Of a DNA stretch of 64,000 nt, positions 50,204 through 58,666 are shown piece by piece. The notes beneath the pieces were generated by a model that did not search any database, was not told where the DNA came from, and saw nothing but the letters and a program-made list of their open reading frames with translations. How positions within the stretch are numbered: the stretch's first letter is position 1; each line of letters opens with the position of its first letter. The stretch lies in IMG/VR virus record IMGVR_UViG_3300027782_000034, positions 108,720-172,719 of that record. The stretch is one strand, 5' to 3'. This DNA comes from a virus. A program made the translations under genes and the position numbers.

Positions 50204-50707
50204 TTATTTCTTCTTAGCTGACCTTACGATCTTAGGCAGCTTTGCTACCTCTGCTACTCTTTCTAAACCGCCGACCACGATGGTCTGTCCAGCTCTGTCA
50301 GCCTTCTCGGCAACTGACTGAAATTTTTCCTTAGCAGCAGCTTCCGCTGCTGACCACAACGCTGTGAACGCTGGATCAATCGACTGCATGACTGAGTCTG
50401 CACCCAGCTGAATGACAGCCCCTAACGCAGCTTGTACGCTCATTAAGTTTTGCAACCACTGTTTGCCTTCTTCTTTGCCTAGCCCCATTGCATACTTCAA
50501 CAGCAAGGGCTTTAGGAACCCCGCAATTGCGAAAGGTGGGGTAGCCTTAGTATCTTCCCCTCTGGACAGACTTCCGTCCAAATGAACATCAAAATTGAAG
50601 GTATGATTGCCTGGGGCAATTGTTTCACCTGCATCCTTAAGCTGCTTGAGCTGCTTGTCAACTAATTTACCTAAAGCTGTTACTTCAACAATGTTTAAAT
50701 CACTCAT
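50204..50707 (-). CDS. hypothetical protein (167 aa)
   Basis: ATG at 50707, two bases after the preceding stop, with GGAGAAT. Contains a beta-prone NFDVHLDGSLSRGEDTKA segment and a helical Ala-rich second half ending in a Lys tail. Unknown. Confidence 0.65.
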   Translation of the reverse strand: MSDLNIVEVTALGKLVDKQLKQLKDAGETIAPGNHTFNFDVHLDGSLSRGEDTKATPPFAIAGFLKPLLLKYAMGLGKEEGKQWLQNLMSVQAALGAVIQLGADSVMQSIDPAFTALWSAAEAAAKEKFQSVAEKADRAGQTIVVGGLERVAEVAKLPKIVRSAKKK

Positions 50708-50709
50708 AG

Positions 50710-51015
50710 TTATTCTCCTAGTTTAGAATTAATCCAAAGTACTTCCGCTGCTATCGCATCTTTACGCCTTTTGAATGGACCGATAATAGGCCCACCAATA
50801 ATGTTTGCCCGCCACTGGCAAGGCCAATAGCGGGTGAATGCTGCGAGATAAGAGGTGTCCTTGACCCGACACCGAATGAGGTGGAACAACCACCGCAATA
50901 CGGAGTTAACAGGTTCAATGTGACTAACCCTCTTGATGTTACCCAGCTGTAGTAGCTGGGTAACTGGGCTGACTAGCCCTTCAGTTATTCCGTCCTTCTT
51001 GATGAAGATGATCAT
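50710..51015 (-). CDS. small phage protein (101 aa)
   Basis: Middle part reads RVSHIEPVNSVLRWLFHLIR...FTRYWPCQWRANIIGGPIIGPFKRRKDAI, with many conserved-looking Arg/Trp/Gly positions, like small phage proteins of unknown function. ATGA overlap with the next gene. Confidence 0.68.
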   Translation of the reverse strand: MIIFIKKDGITEGLVSPVTQLLQLGNIKRVSHIEPVNSVLRWLFHLIRCRVKDTSYLAAFTRYWPCQWRANIIGGPIIGPFKRRKDAIAAEVLWINSKLGE

Positions 51016-52304
51016 TCATCACCTCCACCTACCTTGATCTTACGGCGAGCTACTTTGCTCTTGGTCTTGACCTCGATGTCTTGTGCTACAAGACGATCAA
51101 AGAACTTGTTAAAGGTTTGCTTGGTTGTAGTCCTAGCAAAGCTGCTGTTCTTTAGCTGCTTGGTAATCTCAGCAGCAGAACCGCCTAAGGTACCTAAGGT
51201 TGCAGAGATCTCATCTGCAAGGGTTGTTAGGTTACTAACTTCTGGGTCAGTTCCCAGCATAGTTTTGACTGCAGATATCTTCTGGGCTAGCCATTGAAGA
51301 TTCTCGAATGCGGACTGAGTTAGAGCACGATGCTCCTCAGTCTCGTAGGGCTGCAGCGCCTTGTACTCTGCCTCGGTGAGAAGCAGGGTGGTTGGCTTAC
51401 CTGTTTGAATAAAGGCATCGGATGATCCGCCTTTAGGACTTGCTGTTTGCACTGTCACCAGTAACTTTCCTACTGGTACTTCCTCGTCGTCAGTGTGACG
51501 GAGGATCTGCTGAACTTCTGCGTAACGCAGTTCTTGCCGTTTAGACTCTAGCCCAGGCAATAGGCGAATACGCTTACCGCAGTTCTTGGCAACGGCTTCG
51601 ACCATTTCCTTGAACTCAGCAATAAGCTCGGAGGTAGCACCTTCTACAGAAGCATTGAGTCGTGCTTCTGCTTGTTCTCGCAGGTACTTGGCGGTCGCTG
51701 GGGCGACATCCGCCATGGTGAACGATGCATCGAAGGGCTCGATGCGAGGCATGTCACAAGTGACAGAGTCTGCAAGTGCATGTGCACTTGGATACTTACT
51801 ACTGATGATATCCCAGTCCTTAGCAAGGCTGATGCGATCTGCATCTCGGATACGCTCGTAGTTATCTGGCTCAGATACTCGTTTACCCCATGTGAGGTAC
51901 TGTAACCTTGCTTCATTGAACCTCTTCATGAACTCATCTACCTTACATGACTCGATAAGGTAGCTACCCTTGATTTTCTCTGGACGAAGATTCGAGATAT
52001 CTTGGGCTGCGGATGCAACCAAGGTGTACTCTGGAATCGTGTAACTGTCACGGATGAGGGTGAGCAATCTACGAAGGGCAGCTCCCTCTTGGATTAGACT
52101 GTCTCTAGATGCACCGAGGATCGCATAGGATCCTCGGATGACCTTGCTGTCTGTGCCAAGTCCAGATGCCAACACGGCCTTGGCTTGTTCCGTGAAGCCT
52201 ATGCTTCCGGGCAACCAGCCCACAGTGAACTTCACTGTGCAATAGGTTACCGTCTTGTTGTTTACCAAAGACTTACCTTCGGGACTGAATATTTCCTTCT
52301 GCAT
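51012..52304 (-). CDS. hypothetical protein (430 aa)
   Basis: Predicted mostly helical, with a YLTWGKRVSEPDNYERI segment and a basic C-terminus (SKVARRKIKVGGG). It weakly resembles DUF3150-type proteins that accompany AAA ATPases, which would fit the AAA gene 0.8 kb upstream; this is pattern matching only. ATG at 52304 with AAGGAGAA. Confidence 0.65.
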   Translation of the reverse strand: MQKEIFSPEGKSLVNNKTVTYCTVKFTVGWLPGSIGFTEQAKAVLASGLGTDSKVIRGSYAILGASRDSLIQEGAALRRLLTLIRDSYTIPEYTLVASAAQDISNLRPEKIKGSYLIESCKVDEFMKRFNEARLQYLTWGKRVSEPDNYERIRDADRISLAKDWDIISSKYPSAHALADSVTCDMPRIEPFDASFTMADVAPATAKYLREQAEARLNASVEGATSELIAEFKEMVEAVAKNCGKRIRLLPGLESKRQELRYAEVQQILRHTDDEEVPVGKLLVTVQTASPKGGSSDAFIQTGKPTTLLLTEAEYKALQPYETEEHRALTQSAFENLQWLAQKISAVKTMLGTDPEVSNLTTLADEISATLGTLGGSAAEITKQLKNSSFARTTTKQTFNKFFDRLVAQDIEVKTKSKVARRKIKVGGGDE

Positions 52305-52320
52305 ACTATTCTCCTTATTA

Positions 52321-52845
52321 TTATTTAGAAACTTTTTCTTTGAGTGTTGCTAGTAATTTAATTGTGGACATCAATGCTATGGCTAGTTGCTCATAGTCAA
52401 TCTTAGACATGTCTATTTCCTTCATTCTCTTATCTATGATCTTGTCGGCTAACGCATCAAGATCAATGGAACCAGCGACATCGCCTATGTTGACATTTTC
52501 CGCAACGGACTCTGCTCCGATTTCGTAGGCAATATCACTGGTGTCGATCTCGTTGGCGATGTCTGAGGCATGGAACTTCTCTGCGATCTCATCTATTAAG
52601 AGGCCCCTGTCTTGAGAAAGCACATCTGCAACCGAAGCTGCCACATCTTTGAGGCTCCACTTGGAAGAAACCGCTTCTTCCAGTTCCAAATTATTTATCC
52701 CTGCCTCTGCAGCTACCCTTATGGATAGCTGGATTTGATCTTGCATTAACACATCGCTGAACTTAGCTTCGATAACCTCTTTGATGAGGCTATCGATTTT
52801 TTCTTGAGGCACTAACTTCATTAGCATTCTTGTAATCATTCCCAT
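52321..52845 (-). CDS. hypothetical protein with short repeats (174 aa)
   Basis: Start MGMITRMLMK at 52845 with AAGGAGAA upstream. Central part repeats 'SDIAxEI' units (ASDIANEIDTSDIAYEI, then NIGDVAGSI, DLDALADKI), perhaps a helical repeat. Unknown. Confidence 0.62.
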   Translation of the reverse strand: MGMITRMLMKLVPQEKIDSLIKEVIEAKFSDVLMQDQIQLSIRVAAEAGINNLELEEAVSSKWSLKDVAASVADVLSQDRGLLIDEIAEKFHASDIANEIDTSDIAYEIGAESVAENVNIGDVAGSIDLDALADKIIDKRMKEIDMSKIDYEQLAIALMSTIKLLATLKEKVSK

Positions 52846-52846
52846 G

Positions 52847-53068
52847 TTATTTCTCCTTGTTAAATTTTCCATCGTGATAGGTAGAATGTCCGCACACTAG
52901 ACAGGTCATAAAGTTATCATCCATGATTGGACTTTCATCGTAATCACAAGGCTTACACTTGCCCCATTTTTTATGTCCTATTTTCGTGCAGTACTCGATT
53001 ACTGCATGTTGCCCATCTGCTTCATAAATGCTTACGCATTTTTTGTATAACTTTTCATCGTGTGCCAT
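52847..53068 (-). CDS. small zinc-finger protein (73 aa)
   Basis: Start MAHDEKLYKKC at 53068 with AAAAGGAG upstream. KCKPCD and TCLVCGHS form a four-cysteine zinc ribbon. Small phage proteins with this layout are common and uncharacterised. Confidence 0.65.
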   Translation of the reverse strand: MAHDEKLYKKCVSIYEADGQHAVIEYCTKIGHKKWGKCKPCDYDESPIMDDNFMTCLVCGHSTYHDGKFNKEK

Positions 53069-53081
53069 TTTCACTCTCCTT

Positions 53082-54929
53082 TTAGAGTTCTCGACTAGTT
53101 TTTACTTTTCTAGTCACTTTCTTAGGGGCATCAGTCACAGAGGATTTCCCTGCACTTTTTGGATGCTTAAACCGTTCTCCACTTTCGGAGCAGATACAGC
53201 CAGCGGACTCTGCCCACTCCATTAGGCCATCCATCTGTTTCTGATTCTTTTCATACGAAGGAGTTATCCACCTGCTTGCGTACTTGATGGTTACACCTTG
53301 TAACTCAGCTAGACGACAGCACGACATGATGTCGGCTGGAGTCCAATAGTTGTCTTCTGGTCTCTCTTGCTCGATTAGCTCATGCCGCTTCATGTACATA
53401 GCCCATGCAGCATCCTTGGCTTCTCTGCCTGGGAAACCTACAAACATCAAAGCATCCACACGACCAGAGCGGGTGATCTCGTCGGGTAGGTTGCTGATGT
53501 TGTTAGCCGCCGATAACACTAAGTTACTTTGCTGATTGTTAAACCAACCGAGTAGCGTACCCAACAGACGGCTTTCTACCCCACCGCTTTCGCCACCACC
53601 ACCTTGGGGCAAGAACCGCTGAAACTCGTCGATAGCAAGGATGCCACCGATCATCTCAACTGTGGATAGCATTCTAGCAAGGATCTTGTCGGTGTCGCCC
53701 AGCCACTTGGAATACAGATTGGAAGCTTGCATGCTGGATAGCGGAGTGTTGAACTCGCCGGAGCAGCACTGCATGGTAAATGACTTACCAGTGCCCGGCA
53801 CACCCAACATAAGGACATGCTTCATGCGGGCACGATCTGGCACTTCGGGTCTAAAACCTTTCCTTAGAAAACCCTTCAAACCATTAAGACCAACCACCGA
53901 CTTAAGCGAGAAGAAATCCCGCTCGGGTCGGCATGTGTGCTCAAAGTAACTAGATAGCATTGGGTCTAGCCACTTCTCTATCTTCTTACCATTCTGCACA
54001 TACTTTACCCTTACACGGATTTCCCCTTCCTTTAACTGCTTGTTCTGGACATGACTCTCCTCTTGGATCATTGTCACATCTGTAGCATCTTGCAGCTCAA
54101 GACAGTTAGGGGTTGGCCACAGCTTGATCTGCGTAACAAACTCTGGACTCCAGACATCCAGCTTGGATGCCCTAGACAAGTGGCTAGCCTTCTTCTGGAA
54201 GATGGCAGCTGGGTTAAGGTACCCAAAGTTTGCCATCGTCTCTGCTACATATTGTGCCGTCTTGGCCCTAGATAGGCCCGCAGTTGCATTAAGCAACGCT
54301 TGACTGACCTCGGACACTCCTAAGTCCGTGATGATGGTGCTACGCTCTTCTCCTGTGGGAAGCTCATGCACCACATATTCACAATGAACCATGAGCTCCA
54401 TGGGGAGCTCGAACTCTGGTGTAGTCTGCATGATCAAGAACACCTGCGTTGCTTGCCCCTCGTTGATAAGCTTTTGAGCTTGTGCTAGTAGCACAGAGTC
54501 TAGTGCACCTTGCTGGCCTTGTGGCATCAGATGTCGGTCAAAGTTCCTTACAACAAGTACACGCATGTGCTTATCATCTGCGCTAGTCTCATCCGCAGCT
54601 GCTCGGTAAGCACGGCCACGGATCATACCTAGCACGATCTCAAAGCAGTCATGCAGCCCAATCTTCTTAGATGAGCTACCAAGACCCAACGCAGCTATAT
54701 CGTCATCTTGTGACGCATCTGCTGCCCCGAGGTTGACGGGGTTGCCATGGGCATCCGTCACGCCGTCGGCAACATCCCAGAACAATAGGTCAAGTCTGTC
54801 TTCCGTTGCTTGCGAAGCTCTAGCTGCTTCAGCTAGCTCACGAAGACACTCCTCTGGCTCGACTGAGGTAAGTACTAGCCCGGATTGACCAGCTGCGAAA
54901 TACCCATTCAATTTTTCCACAATATTCAT
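53082..54929 (-). CDS. AAA+ ATPase, Ycf46-like
   Basis: The 615-aa protein has an N-terminal regulatory half (SGLVLTSVEPEECLREL, LLFWDVADGV, VLVVRNFDRHL). The linker is VVGLNGLKGFLRKG. The AAA module has Walker A LMLGVPGTGKSF, Walker B GGILAIDEFQRFL, sensor SAANNISNLPDEI and arginine finger region TRSGRVDALMFVGFP. This overall layout matches Ycf46-type ATPases of cyanobacteria and plastids. The next two genes (DUF2997, DUF1257) are typical companions. Role in the phage is unknown. Confidence 0.82.
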   Translation of the reverse strand: MNIVEKLNGYFAAGQSGLVLTSVEPEECLRELAEAARASQATEDRLDLLFWDVADGVTDAHGNPVNLGAADASQDDDIAALGLGSSSKKIGLHDCFEIVLGMIRGRAYRAAADETSADDKHMRVLVVRNFDRHLMPQGQQGALDSVLLAQAQKLINEGQATQVFLIMQTTPEFELPMELMVHCEYVVHELPTGEERSTIITDLGVSEVSQALLNATAGLSRAKTAQYVAETMANFGYLNPAAIFQKKASHLSRASKLDVWSPEFVTQIKLWPTPNCLELQDATDVTMIQEESHVQNKQLKEGEIRVRVKYVQNGKKIEKWLDPMLSSYFEHTCRPERDFFSLKSVVGLNGLKGFLRKGFRPEVPDRARMKHVLMLGVPGTGKSFTMQCCSGEFNTPLSSMQASNLYSKWLGDTDKILARMLSTVEMIGGILAIDEFQRFLPQGGGGESGGVESRLLGTLLGWFNNQQSNLVLSAANNISNLPDEITRSGRVDALMFVGFPGREAKDAAWAMYMKRHELIEQERPEDNYWTPADIMSCCRLAELQGVTIKYASRWITPSYEKNQKQMDGLMEWAESAGCICSESGERFKHPKSAGKSSVTDAPKKVTRKVKTSREL

Positions 54930-54943
54930 ACTGACTCCTTTAG

Positions 54944-55141
54944 TTATTCGAACTCACGAACTTTTATTGTCACATCATTCTGATAGAATTCGGGTTTTTT
55001 CCGATCTTCTATCACTCCGCCTATTAATGCTTTGGTCAGTGGATCTGTTGCTTTAGTGCAACTTCCACCTTTGTGCCCGAAGGCTTCTACTTGCACTTCA
55101 CCTTTGTCATCGATCATGATGACGATCTTCTTGTTGTTCAT
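54944..55141 (-). CDS. DUF2997-like small protein (65 aa)
   Basis: IVIMIDDKGEVQVEAFGHKGGSCTKATDP...ALIGGVIEDR matches the DUF2997 pattern: a beta hairpin, then GxKGxSC followed by a helix. It lies between the AAA ATPase and the DUF1257 gene, the usual partners. Confidence 0.78.
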   Translation of the reverse strand: MNNKKIVIMIDDKGEVQVEAFGHKGGSCTKATDPLTKALIGGVIEDRKKPEFYQNDVTIKVREFE

Positions 55142-55142
55142 G

Positions 55143-55841
55143 TTAACTCCTTGGGAATACTTCGATCTTTATCTTGCCATCGGGCAACACAGTCTTCTCA
55201 TACCGGCCATACTCTGGGTTCCCAGCTTTGATCTGAGATACGATGGCTCTTTCTGCTGCCATGCCTGCATAAGCTTGCTTAAGCTCTCCACCCCAGCTTC
55301 CGTCTTTGTACTTGTGCTGGCCCATGCCTTTAGCATTAAGCAGCCCATTACCTTGGGCATAGAAGTCCGTCATCATCAAGTATTCACCTTTTCTTATCGG
55401 GTGAGGGATCAAGCCTATCTCGTAGGCTTTAGTGTTGTTGTGGGACTGCTTGTACCGAATGACGAATTCGGCATCTTGACCCACTGTTTCACTGCATATC
55501 TTTTGGTATGCAGCTTTGAACTCTGCGTCTTGCAGCAATAAATTTTGCTGGGCTAGGTCCCAAGATTTAAGTTCCAACTCAGCGAGATTAGCTGGGAGCT
55601 TAACTCCTTGTACTTCTGCCTTGGCATGTACATCAACACCTTGCCGCTTTAATACTGCCATCATTTTGAGTTGATACAAGCCTGGCAGGGGATAATCCCC
55701 CACAAGCCTACCACCATGATCGGTGGTCCATGTTCTGTAGGTCTTTTGTTTAACTAACTCCAACTCTGGGCACTTCTCTTTTACAGTCAAGGCGAGTGCC
55801 TCAATATCTGTAACGCAGAACCCGCTTGCGAGATGCGACAT
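55143..55841 (-). CDS. DUF1257/Ycf35-like protein (232 aa)
   Basis: Start MSHLASGFCV at 55841 with AAAGGAGA upstream. N-terminus SHLASGFCVTDIEALALTV followed by a central QDAEFVIRYKQS and C-terminal YEKTVLPDGKIKIEV matches DUF1257. In cyanobacteria and algae this is Ycf35. Together with the two downstream genes it forms a Ycf35-DUF2997-Ycf46 module. Confidence 0.75.
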   Translation of the reverse strand: MSHLASGFCVTDIEALALTVKEKCPELELVKQKTYRTWTTDHGGRLVGDYPLPGLYQLKMMAVLKRQGVDVHAKAEVQGVKLPANLAELELKSWDLAQQNLLLQDAEFKAAYQKICSETVGQDAEFVIRYKQSHNNTKAYEIGLIPHPIRKGEYLMMTDFYAQGNGLLNAKGMGQHKYKDGSWGGELKQAYAGMAAERAIVSQIKAGNPEYGRYEKTVLPDGKIKIEVFPRS

Positions 55842-55851
55842 ATTTTCTCCT

Positions 55852-56073
55852 TTATAATGTGTCAATAATTTCGTTGATCTTATTTGCATCTTGCGATGCT
55901 TTTGGCACAACTACCGACCTTATGTAGTCGCCCATAGTCATGTCCTTTAAACTCGCTGCCAGCTTCACGACGATTTTCTCGTTGCGGGTAAATGGGTAGC
56001 GTTTTCTGAGTGGGTGATATGCTCCTCTAGACCTAGCCCGACCCCGCTCATTAAAGAATAAATTGACTATCAT
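55852..56073 (-). CDS. small basic protein, possible ribbon-helix-helix (73 aa)
   Basis: Basic N-terminal region (ERGRARSRGAYHPLRKRY), then NEKIVVKLAASLKDMTMGDYIRSVVVPKA, a strand-helix-helix-like segment. ATG at 56073 with AAGGAG upstream. It may regulate the downstream module; unproven. Confidence 0.55.
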   Translation of the reverse strand: MIVNLFFNERGRARSRGAYHPLRKRYPFTRNEKIVVKLAASLKDMTMGDYIRSVVVPKASQDANKINEIIDTL

Positions 56074-56082
56074 TCTTTCTCC

Positions 56083-56340
56083 TTATTTAAATAGTCCGAT
56101 ACGCTTTGCTGTTTTTAAGTTCAACTGAACTTTGTTTCCGATGTTAGCTCCATCCATGAAGTGCCAAGCTTCCTGCCAAGTCAACGCATATGGTATGTTT
56201 TTGTCCTCTTCTATTCTTGTATCCAAAACATCTTTATCGTATACCCTTGGGCCTTCGTGCCCAGTCACTATGTGGACAAACCCTTTGTCCAAGTTTTCTT
56301 GGGTAGATGCCCACACCACTACGACCTTTACTGGTTCCAT
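56083..56340 (-). CDS. hypothetical protein (85 aa)
   Basis: ATG at 56340 follows an AGGGGAAC site, just after a terminator. N-terminal strand VKVVVVWAST. Unknown. Confidence 0.62.
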   Translation of the reverse strand: MEPVKVVVVWASTQENLDKGFVHIVTGHEGPRVYDKDVLDTRIEEDKNIPYALTWQEAWHFMDGANIGNKVQLNLKTAKRIGLFK

Positions 56341-56353
56341 TTTGTTCCCCTAT

Positions 56354-56390
56354 AAAAGAAAAAGGACCAGCACTTTCATGCTAGTCCTTT
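56354..56390 (-). terminator. intrinsic terminator
   Basis: AAAGGAC(C/T)AGCA stem with two internal mismatches and a 6-base loop, followed by TTCTTTTA in the minus direction. It ends the transcript of the Cys-rich peptide gene. Confidence 0.75.
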
Positions 56391-56413
56391 GGTTTGTAAT
56401 TTAACGCTAGTGC

Positions 56414-56590
56414 TTAACGGCAGCAGCGTTTCTTTCTGCTAACTTTAGCACCGCAACCCTTGGTTGTGGTACGAGTCCTATTAATAGTCACTACCTTTCT
56501 AGGGGCAGCGGAGCAAGTAGCTCCAGCACATTTTGCAGGTTCGCCTGCACTAGTTACCGACATTAACGCCACCGCAATAACAGTCATCAT
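56414..56590 (-). CDS. secreted basic Cys-rich mini-protein (58 aa)
   Basis: Starts MMTVIAVALMSVTSAGEP, a short signal-like segment with a possible cleavage after TSA. A mature basic part of about 43 residues follows, with five Cys (CAGATC, KGCGAK, KRCCR). GGAGAAGCG precedes the ATG, which overlaps the upstream stop as ATGA, and a terminator follows. The short hydrophobic segment makes export uncertain. It could be a toxin, an envelope-active peptide or an antimicrobial-like factor. Confidence 0.6.
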   Translation of the reverse strand: MMTVIAVALMSVTSAGEPAKCAGATCSAAPRKVVTINRTRTTTKGCGAKVSRKKRCCR

Positions 56591-57366
56591 AACGCTTCTC
56601 CTTGAGAAGATCCCAGCCCAGCCTTTTGTACAATATCCTGTAGTTGTTTAACCATAGGTTCTGTGCTGCCATTTTGCAAAGACAACGCAGATAATTGTTT
56701 AGCTAACGCTGAGACATTATCCAGATATATAGCCCGCGTCTCGTCTGTCTTCCCCTGCTGTACTTGGTAAATGGCAGAATACATCTCTGGATCATCGGCG
56801 TAATCTGCGTCCACATTTACCGATTGGTCGGCGGGTAACGCCAATCGCAGGACATCGAAGGGGTGAAGTATACCTTCTACCTTTAACATTTGTGAAATGT
56901 ATTCTCGGATTTCTTCACAAAATTCTGAATCATTCTTGTCTTCATCCGGAGGCCATAAAAGCATGGCTTCCGTAATTCCGAGAAGCATTTCGTCTGTATC
57001 TGCAGGGTCAAAGACTTCGGGATTGAAGTCATCCCCTGCGAGTATGTTGCAGATAGATATGAACCTACCTACATCCTTGTAAAAGAAGTTTGTGGTTACA
57101 ATTGTAATTGCAGCCATGATTTTATCTAGGGAGAATGAAGGCAGCTCACATTGGAAATCCGCTTCTAGCTCCATGCGTATCGTTTCTGGAGCCCATTGCA
57201 TAGCTTCTGGGCCATACTTATCCATTACCAATAGGAATAGGGGTGTAGCAAATGCGTCCTCAGACATCAGCAGTGTGCGCTGAATCATCTTTGGGGCCAC
57301 TGGTTTGCTCAGTTGGCTTGTCGCTGCTTGCTTGAGCAGATTCTTTAGTAGCTGGTTGTGGACCAT
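56587..57366 (-). CDS. hypothetical protein (259 aa)
   Basis: ATG at 57366 with AGAGGAAG spaced 6 bases upstream. This start makes a 107-base overlap with the previous gene in another frame, which is unusually long. The protein is acidic, mostly helical, with a YGPEAMQWAPETIRMELE element. Unknown. Confidence 0.65.
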   Translation of the reverse strand: MVHNQLLKNLLKQAATSQLSKPVAPKMIQRTLLMSEDAFATPLFLLVMDKYGPEAMQWAPETIRMELEADFQCELPSFSLDKIMAAITIVTTNFFYKDVGRFISICNILAGDDFNPEVFDPADTDEMLLGITEAMLLWPPDEDKNDSEFCEEIREYISQMLKVEGILHPFDVLRLALPADQSVNVDADYADDPEMYSAIYQVQQGKTDETRAIYLDNVSALAKQLSALSLQNGSTEPMVKQLQDIVQKAGLGSSQGEAL

Positions 57367-57751
57367 TGAACTTCCTCTTTCGGTGTTCCATGCGTAGCTG
57401 CAGTGCAGCTAGGTCGCAAAAGATATGCGTTACCGCTGCTTGTGGTAATTGTTCTACCACTTCCGAGGTTTGCGTATCTAGAAAGGAAGCAGCACCCGAT
57501 ATGGAAACCCAGCGGGAATCGCATACACAGACAGTGGTAACTCGTGGAGTGTCAGTCTTTACTGATACTGCAAAAGCTTCAATTCCAGATTTTACAAAGT
57601 TCAATGTATCATAGACTTGTGCATCTGAAAATACATTCAGATGCAGCAACCAGTCCGCCAGCCATAAGATCTGCTCTAGATCTGTACCGACTGCTTTGAT
57701 GAGACGCTTTGTTGCTGCCTCATCAAGCATGATCATTTCGTTTTGGCTCAT
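57260..57751 (-). CDS. hypothetical protein (163 aa)
   Basis: ATG at 57751 overlaps the previous stop (ATGA). Folded first 115 residues, then a disordered Ser/Thr/Pro/Gln-rich tail encoded in the region that overlaps the next gene. Unknown. Confidence 0.65.
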   Translation of the reverse strand: MSQNEMIMLDEAATKRLIKAVGTDLEQILWLADWLLHLNVFSDAQVYDTLNFVKSGIEAFAVSVKTDTPRVTTVCVCDSRWVSISGAASFLDTQTSEVVEQLPQAAVTHIFCDLAALQLRMEHRKRKFNGPQPATKESAQASSDKPTEQTSGPKDDSAHTADV

Positions 57752-58077
57752 TGGCGAGCGGTGACCTCGTACTTAGCTCTGTAGCTCTTAGGCACCGCTC
57801 TTGGGTCTGTCAAAGGAATTGGTACACCCTTATCGTCTTTCAGCGTTTCCAGTGGTTCACCCTCTGCCGTTACAGGATAAGGGCTATCTACTGTCCGGCT
57901 AATGCCAGGCAGACCCTTGATGCCCGCTTTCACCGTTGCTTGCAAGACAAAGTCCCTTGCTTTGGCAGACTGAAGCTCTTCAATCTGCATGACGAAGTCA
58001 GGCAAGTCACTTTCAATCGTAACTACGCCTCGACTACCATCTCCTAACAATTCTACTACCAATGCTTTTACGGCCAT
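57748..58077 (-). CDS. hypothetical protein (109 aa)
   Basis: ATG at 58077 with AAAGGAAC upstream. Beta-prone N-terminus (VKALVVELLGDGSRGVVTI) and a C-terminal SYRAKYEVTARQ. Possibly structural by its neighbours; unrecognised. Confidence 0.65.
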   Translation of the reverse strand: MAVKALVVELLGDGSRGVVTIESDLPDFVMQIEELQSAKARDFVLQATVKAGIKGLPGISRTVDSPYPVTAEGEPLETLKDDKGVPIPLTDPRAVPKSYRAKYEVTARQ

Positions 58078-58142
58078 GTTTAGTTCCTTTCATTTTGAAC
58101 TAAGGTTAGTTTATTACACGACCCCTTAATAAGAAAGCTAAA

Positions 58143-58340
58143 TTACTTATCTAGGGGTTTTTGTTTTCGTAGTACCCGCTTGACATGCCTACATGCCTTG
58201 CGGAACTTTTGGAAGTCTTCCACGACTTCTGCAATGATATCTAGCTTAGCCTTTGGGGCTAGGTTGGCTTCCAGCGTGGACTGTACCTGTAGCATAAAGC
58301 TTTGGTACACATCCGACATGTTATCTCTTTCTGCTTCCAT
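58143..58340 (-). CDS. hypothetical helical protein (65 aa)
   Basis: Start MEAERDNMSDV at 58340 with AAGGAG spaced 7 bases. The longer in-frame extension would run through the upstream terminator, so it is rejected. Helical with a basic C-terminus (CRHVKRVLRKQKP). Unknown. Confidence 0.62.
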   Translation of the reverse strand: MEAERDNMSDVYQSFMLQVQSTLEANLAPKAKLDIIAEVVEDFQKFRKACRHVKRVLRKQKPLDK

Positions 58341-58364
58341 ATCATCTCCTTGTCCAATAGCTAA

Positions 58365-58403
58365 GAAAAAAACCTTCCCATTGCGTTGTAGCAATAGGAA
58401 GGT
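58365..58403 (-). terminator. intrinsic terminator downstream of csrA
   Basis: Stem ACCTTCC + ATTGC pairs with GCAAT + GGAAGGT (one mismatch each side), followed in the minus direction by TTTTTTTCTT. It closes the csrA transcript. Confidence 0.85.
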
Positions 58404-58477
58404 AACGGCCGCAGTATGAGATTCATTATTATTGCAATAAAGCAACAATAACAAATCGCATACTGCGACCATTGGGA

Positions 58478-58666
58478 TTACCCAACTATCCCCGCCATCT
58501 TGGCGGGGTTTGCGGAGAGTTCACCTCTCCGCACTTTTACTTCCCTTGGGGCATCAACCCCAAGGGAAACTCTGCCTGTACTAGTGTGCAAGATGTGCAC
58601 ACTAATCTCTCGACCATCAAGGTCGAGAACAATTATCTCACCTGGCTTTCTGGTTAGAACTAGCAT
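58478..58666 (-). CDS. csrA: CsrA family translational regulator
   Basis: The 62-aa protein matches CsrA along its length: MLVLTRKPGEIIVLD (beta-1 with the RNA-binding Leu4 and Arg6), ISVHILHTSTGRVSLGVDAPREVKVRRGEL, then a short helix. CsrA dimers bind GGA motifs in mRNA leaders and control translation or stability. The start overlaps the previous stop (TAATG). A phage copy may adjust host metabolism or its own small-gene cassettes next door. Confidence 0.93.
   Translation of the reverse strand: MLVLTRKPGEIIVLDLDGREISVHILHTSTGRVSLGVDAPREVKVRRGELSANPAKMAGIVG

Noticed and set aside
56460-56651. Plus-strand frame across the Cys-rich peptide gene
   Set aside because: The minus frame has a strong Shine-Dalgarno, an ATGA overlap and a terminator. 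The plus frame has none of these.
58341-58472. N-terminal extension of the 65-aa gene beginning MVAVCDLLLLL
   Set aside because: It would be translated across the csrA terminator hairpin. The ATG at 58340 has a proper AAGGAG site.
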